From assembly GCF_027912675.1 (NCBI RefSeq), contig NZ_CP115757.1, positions 3,128,501-3,192,500 of the forward strand: DNA of 64,000 bases. The letters run 5' to 3'. How positions within the stretch are numbered: the stretch's first letter is position 1; every line of letters begins with the position of its first letter. The translations under genes and the position numbers were made by a program. This document shows, in pieces, positions 36,346 through 45,146 of the stretch. The notes under the pieces are model-generated. The model made no database searches, was not told where the DNA came from, and saw nothing but the letters and a program-made list of their open reading frames with translations. This DNA comes from Paracoccus sp. SCSIO 75233. GTDB taxonomy: Bacteria > Pseudomonadota > Alphaproteobacteria > Rhodobacterales > Rhodobacteraceae.

Positions 36346-37524
36346 ATGTCCGACTTTCCGCATGTTCTGCCGACTTATAACCGCGCGCCGATGGCGTTCG
36401 AGCGTGGCGAAGGCTCATGGGCGATCACGGCGGACGGGACGCGATATCTCGATCTGGGTGCGGGGATTGCGGTGAACGTGCTGGGTCATGCGAACCCCGA
36501 TCTGGTGGCTGCGCTGACCGATCAGGCGGGCAAGATCTGGCATGTCTCGAACCTTTACAAGATCCCGCAGCAGGAACGGCTGGCTGATCTTCTGGTTGCG
36601 CACAGCTTTGCCGATACGGTTTTCTTTACCAATTCCGGGACGGAGGCCGCCGAGCTTGCGATCAAGATGGCGCGGAAGTTCTGGGATCACCGGGGTCAGC
36701 CCGAGCGGATCGAGATCCTGACGTTTGAAGGGGCTTTTCACGGCCGCTCCACCGGGGCGATTGCGGCTGCGGGGTCGGAGAAGATGGTGAAGGGTTTCGG
36801 CCCGTTGATGCCCGGTTTCAGGCAATTGCCGTGGGGGGATATGGAGGCGCTCAAAGCAGCGATCAGCGATCAGACCTGTGCCGTCATGCTGGAGCCTATA
36901 CAGGGTGAAGGCGGCATTCGCCCGCTTGAGGACAGCGACCTCAAGGAAATCCGCAGACTGTGTGATGAAGTCGGCGCATTGCTGATCCTGGACGAGGTGC
37001 AATGCGGCATGGGCCGGACCGGGCGGCTGTTTGCGCATGAATATGCCGGGATCGCGCCGGATATCATGATGGTTGCGAAAGGGATCGGCGGCGGCTTCCC
37101 GCTCGGTGCGGTTCTGGCGACGGAAGACGCCGCTTCGGGAATGGTCGCGGGCTCTCACGGGTCCACCTATGGCGGCAATCCGCTCGCCTGTGCCGTGGGC
37201 GCTCGGGTGATGGAGATCGTGGCAGAAGATGCGTTTCTGGCGGAGGTGGGGCGCAAGGCGTCGCTGATGCGGCAGAAGCTGGAAGGGCTGGTGGACGCGC
37301 ATCCTGATGTGTTTGACGCGGTGCGGGGGCAGGGGCTTATGCTGGGCCTGAAATGCAAGGTCGCGCCGGGCGATATGGTGAATGCGGGTTATGCGCAGCA
37401 TATCCTGACTGTCGCCGCTGCCGACAACACGCTGCGTCTGTTGCCGCCGCTGAATATCACGGATGAGGAGATTACCGAGGCAGTCGCGCGGCTCGACAAG
37501 GCGGCAGGGAGCCTCGATGGCTGA
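36346..37524 (+). CDS. argD: acetylornithine aminotransferase ArgD
   Basis: ArgD is the PLP enzyme that converts N-acetylglutamate semialdehyde to acetylornithine in arginine synthesis; it can also act as succinyldiaminopimelate aminotransferase. The 392-residue class III aminotransferase has FFTNSGTEAAELAIKMAR, the Asp of LILDEVQCGMGRTG and the PLP Lys in MMVAKGIGGGFPLGA (about residue 246). GAAGGAG precedes the ATG. It overlaps a GNAT gene and lies upstream of argF. Confidence 0.95.
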   Translation: MSDFPHVLPTYNRAPMAFERGEGSWAITADGTRYLDLGAGIAVNVLGHANPDLVAALTDQAGKIWHVSNLYKIPQQERLADLLVAHSFADTVFFTNSGTEAAELAIKMARKFWDHRGQPERIEILTFEGAFHGRSTGAIAAAGSEKMVKGFGPLMPGFRQLPWGDMEALKAAISDQTCAVMLEPIQGEGGIRPLEDSDLKEIRRLCDEVGALLILDEVQCGMGRTGRLFAHEYAGIAPDIMMVAKGIGGGFPLGAVLATEDAASGMVAGSHGSTYGGNPLACAVGARVMEIVAEDAFLAEVGRKASLMRQKLEGLVDAHPDVFDAVRGQGLMLGLKCKVAPGDMVNAGYAQHILTVAAADNTLRLLPPLNITDEEITEAVARLDKAAGSLDG

Positions 37525-37993
37525 TTACAGCTTCAGACCCGTCGTCGCGGCCGATCTGCCAATGCTGGCGGAATGGCTGCGGCAACCGCTGGTGGCGGAA
37601 TGGTGGCCGGGTCCGGATCGCCAGATCGCCTTGATGGGTGAGGATATGGAAAACCCGGTCATGCATCAGGTCATCGCCTGCCGGGATGGGATCGATTTGG
37701 GTTACGCCCAGTATTACCCGGCCAATCACTGGCCTGCGCCGCATTTTACCGATCTGCCTGAGGATACGCTGGCCATCGACGTCTTTGGTGGTCCGCAGGG
37801 ACAAGGTCATGGCGGGGCCTGGTTGCGCGCACTTGGGGATCTGCTTCTGGCCGATGCCTCGACGCTCGCCATTGATCCTGCACCGCACAACCTTCGCGCT
37901 GTCCGGGCCTATGAAAAGGCAGGTTTTCAGGGCGATGCGATCCGCCCCGATGCCGAGGGTCAGCCTGTCCGCGTCATGACCCGGCGACGATAG
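37517..37993 (+). CDS. GNAT acetyltransferase, AAC(6')-like, between argD and argF
   Basis: The 158-residue protein resembles aminoglycoside 6'-N-acetyltransferase-type GNAT enzymes: FRPVVAADLPMLAEWLRQP, then AEWWPG, the acetyl-CoA-binding stretch FGGPQGQGHGGAWLRAL (about 89-106) and NLRAVRAYEKAGF. The ATG lies inside the last codons of argD (8-bp overlap), so the two are likely co-translated. Resemblance to AAC(6') does not show drug acetylation; its place in an arg locus may mean a metabolic acyl acceptor. Confidence 0.85.
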   Translation: MADYSFRPVVAADLPMLAEWLRQPLVAEWWPGPDRQIALMGEDMENPVMHQVIACRDGIDLGYAQYYPANHWPAPHFTDLPEDTLAIDVFGGPQGQGHGGAWLRALGDLLLADASTLAIDPAPHNLRAVRAYEKAGFQGDAIRPDAEGQPVRVMTRRR

Positions 37994-38110
37994 GGTCGCG
38001 CTGACCATCTCCGAAACATGACGGGAAGCCGCGCGAATATGCGGCCGGGGCTATGGCCCCCTTGACCCCGCCCCCCGATCCGGGCTTGCTGGCCCGACAC
38101 GCTGAAAGAC

Positions 38111-39043
38111 ATGCAAATGAACCATTTCCTCGATATCCATACGACGCCCAAAGAAGAACTTCGCAGCATCATCGACAAAGCCCATGCCATGAAGGCGGCG
38201 CGCAACGGTCGCCCCAAAGGGACGGTTGACGATGACACGCCGCTGGCCGGACGCATGGTCGCGCTGATCTTCGAAAAGCCCTCCACCCGGACCCGCGTCA
38301 GCTTCGATGTCGGTGTGCGTCAGATGGGCGGGCAGACGATGGTGCTGTCGGGCAAGGAAATGCAGCTTGGTCATGGGGAGACGATTGCCGATACCGCCCG
38401 TGTCCTGTCGCGCTATGTCGATCTGATCATGATCCGCACCTTCGAGGAAGCGACGCTGCTGGAAATGGCCGAATACGCCACGGTGCCGGTCATCAACGGG
38501 CTGACCAACCGCACCCATCCCTGTCAGATCATGGCCGATGTGCTGACCTATGAAGAGCATCGCGGCCCGATTGCCGGCAAGAAAGTCGTCTGGTCGGGCG
38601 ACGGCAACAATGTCTGCGCAAGCTATCTTCAGGCGGCAGGGCAGTTCGGCTTCGATTTCACCTTCACCGGGCCGCAGACGCTGGACCCGGAGCGGGAGTG
38701 GGTCGATTTCGCACGCGATCAGGGCGTCAAAGCCGAGATCGAGCGTGATCCTTATAAAGCAGTGAACGGCGCCGATCTGGTTGTGACCGATACATGGGTC
38801 TCGATGCACGACCCAGAATCCGCGAAGGAGCGGCGGCACAACCAGCTTCGCGGCTATCAGGTCAATGAGGAACTGATGGCGAAGGCAAAGCCGGATGCGT
38901 TGTTCATGCATTGCCTGCCCGCGCATCGCAATGATGAGGCGACGAGCGCGGTCATGGATGGCCCGCATTCGGTGATCTTCGACGAAGCCGAAAACCGTCT
39001 GCACGCGCAGAAGGCCGTCGTCAGGTGGTGTCTCGGCGTCTGA
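38111..39043 (+). CDS. argF: ornithine carbamoyltransferase ArgF
   Basis: ArgF condenses ornithine with carbamoyl phosphate to citrulline. The 310-residue protein has the carbamoyl-phosphate loop [12 protein letters not shown] (about residue 55), [11 protein letters not shown] and the ornithine-side motif [12 protein letters not shown]. The start is 38111 or the Met two codons later. It follows the GNAT gene by 117 bp; that gap has a small GC-rich hairpin but no gene. It converges on the next gene with 2 bp between stops. Confidence 0.96.
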   Translation: MQMNHFLDIHTTPKEELRSIIDKAHAMKAARNGRPKGTVDDDTPLAGRMVALIFEKPSTRTRVSFDVGVRQMGGQTMVLSGKEMQLGHGETIADTARVLSRYVDLIMIRTFEEATLLEMAEYATVPVINGLTNRTHPCQIMADVLTYEEHRGPIAGKKVVWSGDGNNVCASYLQAAGQFGFDFTFTGPQTLDPEREWVDFARDQGVKAEIERDPYKAVNGADLVVTDTWVSMHDPESAKERRHNQLRGYQVNEELMAKAKPDALFMHCLPAHRNDEATSAVMDGPHSVIFDEAENRLHAQKAVVRWCLGV

Positions 39044-39045
39044 GC

Positions 39046-39810
39046 CTATCCGGCGGCGCAGCCCTGATACTCGGTCGCGCCGTCATCGGTGATGCTGGTC
39101 AGCACGATCTGCGTGGGATCGAGCGGGAAGGGTTTGCCGCTGGGCGCGACGAGATCCGCCGCCGCCTCGGTCCCGTCCGCCGATATTTGCGGGGCAGAGA
39201 TCCAGATATCGGGATCGCCGGTATATTCCACGGCGACAAGCGCATCGGGATCGGGCAAGGAAAGGGTGACGACCATGCCATCCTCGATCTCGCCGATGGT
39301 GCAGGCGGGCAGCGGCGTGCCGGGAGTTGGCGCGCGCGCGATTGCGGTCTCGATCACCGGATCGGGCGCGTTACCGGCAGAGGGTGCAGCAAGGGTCAGC
39401 TTCGCCGGGATACAGATATTCTCGCACAGACCGAAGGTCACTTCGGCCGAAAGCCCGACCGGCGCGTTACTCTCGGCGGGGGTCACGGTAAACGGCAGCA
39501 CCAGCCGGTCGTGATAACCAAGCGTTCTGAGCCCCGCCGATTCGATCTCCTCCGGGGCGGGCCAGTGAAACGCGACGTCGCCGATATTGCTGCCCTGCCA
39601 GTCGAATTCCGGCGGCAGCCCGGTATCGCCGGGGCTGCGCCAATAGGTTTTCCATCCGGGTTCCAGCACCAGTTCAAGCGCCGCGATGCGGTTTCCGTCG
39701 GTGTCGGTCCAGCCCGGCAGCAGGCGCGCCGATTGCAGCCCTTGCGGAAGATCGTCCGCAGCATGGGCGGGCAAGGCGACAAGAACGGACAGGATCAGCG
39801 CATATCTCAT
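39046..39810 (-). CDS. secreted DsbD-alpha-like thiol-disulfide domain protein
   Basis: The 254-residue product has a signal peptide (about 1-18, ending AHAAD) and an immunoglobulin-like domain. The motif FGLCENICIPAKL resembles the N-terminal alpha domain of DsbD/ScsB-type reductases, with further Cys residues in PACTIGEI and at the C-terminus (YQGCAAG). The membrane and thioredoxin domains of DsbD are absent, so it would need a separate partner. It probably works in periplasmic thiol exchange. Confidence 0.8.
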   Translation of the reverse strand: MRYALILSVLVALPAHAADDLPQGLQSARLLPGWTDTDGNRIAALELVLEPGWKTYWRSPGDTGLPPEFDWQGSNIGDVAFHWPAPEEIESAGLRTLGYHDRLVLPFTVTPAESNAPVGLSAEVTFGLCENICIPAKLTLAAPSAGNAPDPVIETAIARAPTPGTPLPACTIGEIEDGMVVTLSLPDPDALVAVEYTGDPDIWISAPQISADGTEAAADLVAPSGKPFPLDPTQIVLTSITDDGATEYQGCAAG

Positions 39811-39926
39811 GCCGCCTGATTACCCCGTCTCGGGTGTCGGCTGAAATCACCTTTTCGGTACGGGCGAAGTCCAGCGGGGTTGCAGATCCGGTCCGCGCAA
39901 CTGATCTTAGAGGGCAGGAGAACGAT

Positions 39927-40490
39927 ATGAACCCCGACAGCGACCTGACCGGCAAGATCCTGATTGCCATGCCAGACATGGCCGATCCGCGTTTCGCGCA
40001 TTCGGTCGTGCTGATCTGCGCCTATGGCGATGACGGGGCAATGGGAATCGTTCTGAACCAGCCGATCAAGGGCATGAAGTTCGCACAGCTTCTGGAGATG
40101 CTGGAAATCAAGGACGCCGCAAACGCCCCCGATCTGTCAGTGCGGACCGGCGGTCCGGTCGAGCCCGTGCGTGGTTTTGTCCTGCATCCTGAGCGCGATG
40201 AGACACAGGAGGGCTCCATACAGGTCGGCTCCGGGCTTGAGGTGACGACGACGCGCGGCATCCTGCTTGAACTGGCAAGGGGGCGGGGCCCGGAGCGTGC
40301 GATGCTGGCGCTTGGCTATGCCGGTTGGGGACCGGGTCAGCTTGACAGCGAAATCCGAGCGAATGGCTGGCTGACCGGGGAAATGGACCCGGATTATGCT
40401 TTCGGTGATCCGGACACGGTCTGGCTCAGGGCTTTGCGGGCGCTTGGCGTCGATCCGCTGCTATTGTCAGGCGCGGCAGGCCGGGCCTAA
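39927..40490 (+). CDS. YqgE/AlgH family protein (UPF0301)
   Basis: The 187-residue product matches the UPF0301 family: LTGKILIAMPDMADPRFAHS, GIVLNQPIKG, RTGGPVEPVRGFVLH and GYAGWGPGQLDSEI. Its molecular role is not settled. GGAG precedes the ATG at 39927; an in-frame start upstream is rejected. Its stop overlaps by 4 bp the stop of the convergent gene. Confidence 0.92.
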   Translation: MNPDSDLTGKILIAMPDMADPRFAHSVVLICAYGDDGAMGIVLNQPIKGMKFAQLLEMLEIKDAANAPDLSVRTGGPVEPVRGFVLHPERDETQEGSIQVGSGLEVTTTRGILLELARGRGPERAMLALGYAGWGPGQLDSEIRANGWLTGEMDPDYAFGDPDTVWLRALRALGVDPLLLSGAAGRA

Positions 40491-41434
40491 CGGGGCGCGG
40501 CGGCGCGCCTCAGCCGGTCGTTGATGGCGCGGCCGAGGCCGTGATCGGGAATCGGGGCCACGGCAATCGGCTGTCCGGCCGCATCCGCCAGATGCAGAAT
40601 GTCGAACAGCCGTGCCGCCGCCTCCACCAGATCGCCCGAAGGCGAAAGGCTGGCATCGCCGGAAACAGGGCCGAAGCCGATCAGAAACTCTCCCGCTTCC
40701 GCCTCGAAAGCGTTCAGCCGTACCGATGCAGTGGGGGCGTAGTGGCTGGACAGCATGCCCGGTGCAGCAGGCCGGTCGGGGTTTGCGGCAGGGGGCAAAG
40801 GCGCGCGACCGAGGCAGTCTGCAATGACCTCCGCCGGCAAACCGCCCGGACGCAGAAGAACCGGGACACCGTCCTGCCAGCCGATGATCGTGGATTCCAG
40901 CCCGACGGGACAAGGCCCGGCATCCAGAATGACTGCCAGCTTGTTACCCAGCCCATCCAGCACATGCTGCGCGGTCGTGGGGCTGATCCTGCCGGAAGGG
41001 TTGGCGGATGGTGCGGCGACGACACCACCGAAGCTGTGCAGCAGGTCCTGCGCGACCGGATGGGCGGGCACGCGAATGGCGACCGTGTCGAGCCCAGCGG
41101 TCACGAGCGAGGCAATCCCGGCATCGGGGCGAAGCGGAACCACGAGGGTCAGCGCCCCCGGCCAGAAGCTCTCCGCTACCCGCAATGCCTCGCCGCTGAA
41201 TTCCCCGATCTGCGAAGCGACCCCCAGATCGGGGGCGTGGACGATCAGCGGATTGAAGCTCGGCCGCCCCTTTGCCGCGTATATCGCTGCCACTGCCTGT
41301 GCGTTGCGGGCATCCGCCGCCAGCCCGTAAACCGTCTCCGTCGGCATCCCGACCAGCTTGCCCCGTGCCAGCATCATCGCCGCATAAGCTATATGTTCGG
41401 CCTCCGGGGCGAGCAGTCGGGTTTCTTCGGTCAT
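40487..41434 (-). CDS. L-threonylcarbamoyladenylate synthase (Sua5/TsaC type)
   Basis: The enzyme makes threonylcarbamoyl-AMP for t6A37 modification of ANN-decoding tRNAs. The 315-residue protein is the longer Sua5 form: the YrdC domain (KLVGMPTETVYGLAADA, then KGRPSFNPLIVH) up to about residue 205, a linker, and a C-terminal Sua5 domain starting near PAAPGMLSSHYAPT. The start at 41434 is chosen; Met codons at 41527 and 41584 are in frame. It is divergent from the acyl-CoA dehydrogenase gene. Confidence 0.93.
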   Translation of the reverse strand: MTEETRLLAPEAEHIAYAAMMLARGKLVGMPTETVYGLAADARNAQAVAAIYAAKGRPSFNPLIVHAPDLGVASQIGEFSGEALRVAESFWPGALTLVVPLRPDAGIASLVTAGLDTVAIRVPAHPVAQDLLHSFGGVVAAPSANPSGRISPTTAQHVLDGLGNKLAVILDAGPCPVGLESTIIGWQDGVPVLLRPGGLPAEVIADCLGRAPLPPAANPDRPAAPGMLSSHYAPTASVRLNAFEAEAGEFLIGFGPVSGDASLSPSGDLVEAAARLFDILHLADAAGQPIAVAPIPDHGLGRAINDRLRRAAAPR

Positions 41435-41568
41435 CAGGTTTCTGGGCGGAGTTACGCAGGGTTTCGGGACAGGATGGGTTGCCGGGGCGCGTCCGGCTTG
41501 TAATCTGTGCAGATCGTTTGATGTCATAGACGCCGGTTTTCGCCAGAGCAAGCCGGGGAGGGGAGCAG

Positions 41569-43257
41569 ATGCCGTACCACGCACCAGTCGAACAGATTCG
41601 CTTTATCCTGAACAGCGTCGTTTCCTTTCCCGAGGTTTCCGGGACGGAGAAATTCACCGAAGCCTCGCCGGACATGGTTGACGCCATTCTGACGGAGGCG
41701 GGGCGTATGACCTCCGAAGTGCTCGCCCCGCTGAACGAGGCAGGCGATCAGCATCCCGCGCGGCTTGAGAATGGCGTCCTGCGCTCTTCCCCCGGCTTCA
41801 ACAAAGGGTTTCAGGCCATTGCCGAGGGCGGCTGGATCGGGCTTTCCGCCGACCCGGAATATGGCGGGGCTGGGCTTCCGCAGGCGATCAATATGTCGGT
41901 TGCCGACATGATGGCGGGGGCATGTCTTGCGTTGCAGCTGAACCCGCTGCTGACGCAAGGCCAGATCGAGGCGCTTGAGCATCATGCCAGCGACGAACTG
42001 AAGGCGCTTTATCTGCCCAAGCTGATCTCGGGCGAATGGAACGGCACCATGAACCTGACCGAGCCGCAGGCCGGTTCGGATGTCGGTGCGCTGAAATCGA
42101 AGGCCGAACCGAATGGCGATGGCACCTATTCGATCACCGGGCAGAAGATTTTCATCACCTGGGGCGACAGCGATGTGACGGAAAACACCTGTCATGCCGT
42201 GCTGGCCCGCTTGCCGGACGGGGTGCAGGGCACCAAGGGGATCAGCCTGTTCATGGTCCCGAAATACCTGCCGGACGAGAACGGCAATCCGGGTGAGGCG
42301 AACAGCCTGAAAACCGTCAGCCTGGAACATAAGATGGGCATTCACGGCTCGCCCACATGCGTGATGAGCTATGAGGGCGCGAAGGGTTGGCTGATCGGCA
42401 AGGAGCATGGCGGCATGGCCGCGATGTTCACCATGATGAATGCCGCCCGGCTGGGTGTCGGTGTGCAAGGCGTGGGCGTTGCAGAGGCGGCGCTGCAGAA
42501 GGCGACGGAATATGCCGCCGAGCGCGAACAATTCGGTCCGATCATCCGGCATGCCGATGTGCGCCGGATGCTCGCCACCTCGCGGGCAGAGGTGTTTGCG
42601 GCCCGTGCGATCTGCCTCGCCTGTGCGACGGCCCTTGATATGGCCGATGCGACCGGGGATGCCGACTGGGCGGCGCGTGCGGCACTTCTGACCCCGATCG
42701 CCAAGACCCACGGCACGGATGTGGGATGCCGTGTAGCAGATACGGCTGTGCAGGTGCATGGCGGCATGGGCTATATCGAGGAAACCGGAGCCTCCCAATA
42801 TCTCCGGGACGTTCGGATCACGCCGATCTACGAAGGCACCAACGGCATTCAGGCGATGGACCTCGTCGGGCGCAAGATGATGGATGGCGGCACGGCGGCG
42901 CAGGCGCTTCTGGACGAGATCATGGACAATGCGCGCGGCAACAGCAAAATCTGTCCGGAACGGGCGGAAGCCCTGTGGAGCGCGGCGCAAAACCTCTCCG
43001 AAGCGACCACGAAACTGGTGGAGATGGATATGGATGACCGTTTCGCCGGGGCGATGGCGTATCTGTCTGCCTTTGCGCGCGTACTCGGCGGGCATTTCCA
43101 CATGAAAGCGGCGATGGCCGGCGGCGAGGATGAGCAGCTTCTGGCGCGCATCTATATCGACCGCATTCTGCCGCGTAATGCCGCCGATCTGGCCGAGCTG
43201 GAGGCCGGGGTCGCCGATCTGAACGCGGTCAGCGATGCGGCACTGGGACTGGCGTGA
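41569..43257 (+). CDS. acyl-CoA dehydrogenase (DmdC-like)
   Basis: The 562-residue FAD enzyme has an extended N-terminus (YHAPVEQIRFILNSVV), the flavin motif MNLTEPQAGSDVGALKSKAE, the catalytic-region sequence MGYIEETGASQYLRDVRI and YEGTNGIQAMDLVGRK, plus an extra C-terminal domain. This form includes 3-methylmercaptopropionyl-CoA dehydrogenase (DmdC) of the DMSP demethylation route, common in rhodobacteria; a fatty-acyl substrate is the alternative. It overlaps a metallohydrolase gene (GTGA). Confidence 0.9.
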   Translation: MPYHAPVEQIRFILNSVVSFPEVSGTEKFTEASPDMVDAILTEAGRMTSEVLAPLNEAGDQHPARLENGVLRSSPGFNKGFQAIAEGGWIGLSADPEYGGAGLPQAINMSVADMMAGACLALQLNPLLTQGQIEALEHHASDELKALYLPKLISGEWNGTMNLTEPQAGSDVGALKSKAEPNGDGTYSITGQKIFITWGDSDVTENTCHAVLARLPDGVQGTKGISLFMVPKYLPDENGNPGEANSLKTVSLEHKMGIHGSPTCVMSYEGAKGWLIGKEHGGMAAMFTMMNAARLGVGVQGVGVAEAALQKATEYAAEREQFGPIIRHADVRRMLATSRAEVFAARAICLACATALDMADATGDADWAARAALLTPIAKTHGTDVGCRVADTAVQVHGGMGYIEETGASQYLRDVRITPIYEGTNGIQAMDLVGRKMMDGGTAAQALLDEIMDNARGNSKICPERAEALWSAAQNLSEATTKLVEMDMDDRFAGAMAYLSAFARVLGGHFHMKAAMAGGEDEQLLARIYIDRILPRNAADLAELEAGVADLNAVSDAALGLA

Positions 43258-44303
43258 GCGTCAGCGTGGCAGACGGCATCTCTCACCCCTGGGCGGAGCC
43301 ACCTGCCCAGGGTGACGCTGTAGAAGTCGCGGACGGTGTCCTGTGGATGCGCCAGCCGCTGCCGATGAAGCTGGACCATGTCAATGTCTACGCGTTCGAG
43401 GACGGTGACGGCTGGACGGTCGTCGATACCGGCTTCGACAGCCGCAAAAGCCGCGCGATCTGGCAGGTTCTGCTGGACGAACCGCTGCAAGGGCGTCCGG
43501 TTCACCGGGTCATCGCGACCCATCACCACCCGGATCATCTGGGTCTGGCAGGCTGGTTCATGGATCACGGGGCGGAGCTGTGGACGACCCGCACTGCCTG
43601 GCTGATGGCCCGGATGCTGGTGCTGGATGAACAACCAGTCCCGACGCCCGAGACGATCTCGTTCTGGCGGGCCGCCGGGATGCCGCCGGAACTGGTCGCT
43701 AAGCGCGCTGGCGAGCGGCCGTTCAACTTCGTCGATTCGGTGCATGCGATCCCGCCCGGCTACACGCGTTTGATAGATGGCGAGACGGTGCGTTTCGGCG
43801 GGCGCGACTGGCTTATCGCGACGGGGGACGGTCACGCGCCGGAACACGCGACGTTCTGGTCGCAGCAGGACGATCTTGTCATCGGCGGCGATCAGCTTTT
43901 GCCCGGTATCTCGCCCAATCTTGGCGTCTATCCGACCGAGCCTAAGGCAAACCCTGTCGGTGAGTGGCTGGACAGCTGCACACGGTTTTCGGAATTGGCC
44001 GAGGACCGGCACCTCGTCCTGCCCGGTCACAAGCTGCCGTTCCGGGGCCTGCCGCTGCGCCTGACGCAGATGCGCGAAAACCATGTCTCCGCGCTTGAAC
44101 GGCTGCGGGTGGCGCTTGGCGAATCGCCCCGCTCTGCGGTCGGGTGTTTTCCGCTGCTGTTTAAACGTCCCATCGGAGAGGGGGAGTTCGGTCTGGCATT
44201 GGTCGAGGCGGTCGCGCATCTGAATTACCTCGCCAAAGCTGGGCAGATCACACGGGCGGGCACCGACAATCACGGTGCTGTGCTATGGTCCGCTGCCGGG
44301 TGA
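43254..44303 (+). CDS. metallo-beta-lactamase fold hydrolase
   Basis: The 349-residue protein has the MBL metal motif HHHPDHLG (about residue 90) with TVVDTGFDS before it, GDGHAPEHATF and VIGGDQLLPGISPN as later ligand loops, and LPGHKLPF. A C-terminal helical extension is typical of the LACTB2-like group. It starts with GTG overlapping the acyl-CoA dehydrogenase stop, so a role with acyl-CoA or thioester substrates is plausible but unproven. Confidence 0.88.
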   Translation: MSVSVADGISHPWAEPPAQGDAVEVADGVLWMRQPLPMKLDHVNVYAFEDGDGWTVVDTGFDSRKSRAIWQVLLDEPLQGRPVHRVIATHHHPDHLGLAGWFMDHGAELWTTRTAWLMARMLVLDEQPVPTPETISFWRAAGMPPELVAKRAGERPFNFVDSVHAIPPGYTRLIDGETVRFGGRDWLIATGDGHAPEHATFWSQQDDLVIGGDQLLPGISPNLGVYPTEPKANPVGEWLDSCTRFSELAEDRHLVLPGHKLPFRGLPLRLTQMRENHVSALERLRVALGESPRSAVGCFPLLFKRPIGEGEFGLALVEAVAHLNYLAKAGQITRAGTDNHGAVLWSAAG

Positions 44304-44359
44304 CAGGGCTGTCCCGATAAGCTATTAAATACAAAAATAGCCGCGATGAGGGACAGGTC

Positions 44360-44509
44360 ATGGCAGAGAATGAAGTAACCGAGCACGAACCCGGAACGAT
44401 GGACATCCGCGCACATGAAAAAATGTTCGCCTCCTTCGTCCGTTTTGCCACCTGGGTCTGCGTTCTCGCAGGGGTGGTTTTGATTTTCCTGGCGCTGACG
44501 AACGCCTGA
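44360..44509 (+). CDS. aa3-type cytochrome c oxidase subunit IV
   Basis: This 49-residue single-helix protein reads MAENEVTEHEPGTMDIRAHE, then KMFASFVRFATW and a membrane segment (VCVLAGVVLIFLALTNA). It matches the bacterial aa3-type oxidase subunit IV family, a small subunit seen in Paracoccus and Rhodobacter enzymes. The gene is far from any other oxidase gene in this window. One base separates its stop from the next start. Upstream is an AT-rich gap with a GCTATT/AATAGC inverted repeat. Confidence 0.86.
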   Translation: MAENEVTEHEPGTMDIRAHEKMFASFVRFATWVCVLAGVVLIFLALTNA

Positions 44510-44510
44510 C

Positions 44511-45146
44511 ATGCTGCGCCGAGTATTGATCGCGCTTACGCTGCCGCTGTTTCTGGCAGCCTGTGGTGCCGACAACAAATGGGCGAGTGACGAGGCCGTG
44601 CGGTCTGTCCGGTATACGTCGAACGAGCCCACCTCAATTTCGCTGATCACGGTGATCGGCCTCGTCCGGGGCGAGGGCGGTCATACCGCACTTCTCATCA
44701 ATGGCAGCCAGCGGGTGATCTTCGATCCGGCGGGCAGCTTCGCCCATCCGCGCGCGCCCGAGCGTCAAGATGTGCTCTACGGTGTCACGCCGGAGATGCT
44801 GAACGTCTATATCGACTATCACGCCCGCAACCTTCCGCGCGAAAGATACTATGTGACCGTCGATACGGTTCAGGTCAGCCCGGAGGTGGCGGAGGCCGCT
44901 TTGCGCGCAGCGCAGGAAAACGGCGCGGTCAACAAGGCGTTCTGCGCCGTCGGCACGTCCAATGTTCTGCACAAGGTTCCGGGGTTCGAGGGCGCACCGG
45001 GCGGGTTCAGCCCGATCCGCATGCGTGACTGGTTCCTGACGCTTCCGGGTGTGCAATCCACCAGCTATCGCGACAACGATCCGCGTCTGGTGCATGGCGA
45101 TCTGTTGCGGATGAAAGACGGCTCGATTGAGGCTTACGACAGGTAA
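44511..45146 (+). CDS. uncharacterised lipoprotein, possible permuted papain-like fold
   Basis: I do not recognise a named family in this 211-residue protein. It has a lipoprotein signal ending LAACGAD. The middle has GEGGHTALLINGSQRVIFDP, and about 90 residues later KAFCAVGTSNVL. A His on a strand followed much later by a Cys at a helix start is the order of permuted NlpC/P60-like (papain-fold) enzymes, so a periplasmic hydrolase or acyltransferase is possible. Its 3' end overlaps azlD by 13 bp on the other strand. Confidence 0.7.
   Translation: MLRRVLIALTLPLFLAACGADNKWASDEAVRSVRYTSNEPTSISLITVIGLVRGEGGHTALLINGSQRVIFDPAGSFAHPRAPERQDVLYGVTPEMLNVYIDYHARNLPRERYYVTVDTVQVSPEVAEAALRAAQENGAVNKAFCAVGTSNVLHKVPGFEGAPGGFSPIRMRDWFLTLPGVQSTSYRDNDPRLVHGDLLRMKDGSIEAYDR

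Noticed and set aside
44304-44359. CTGTCCC/GGGACAG inverted repeat as a terminator after the MBL hydrolase gene
   Set aside because: The arms are separated by a long AT-rich segment and there is no T-tract; it may instead be part of the oxidase-subunit promoter.
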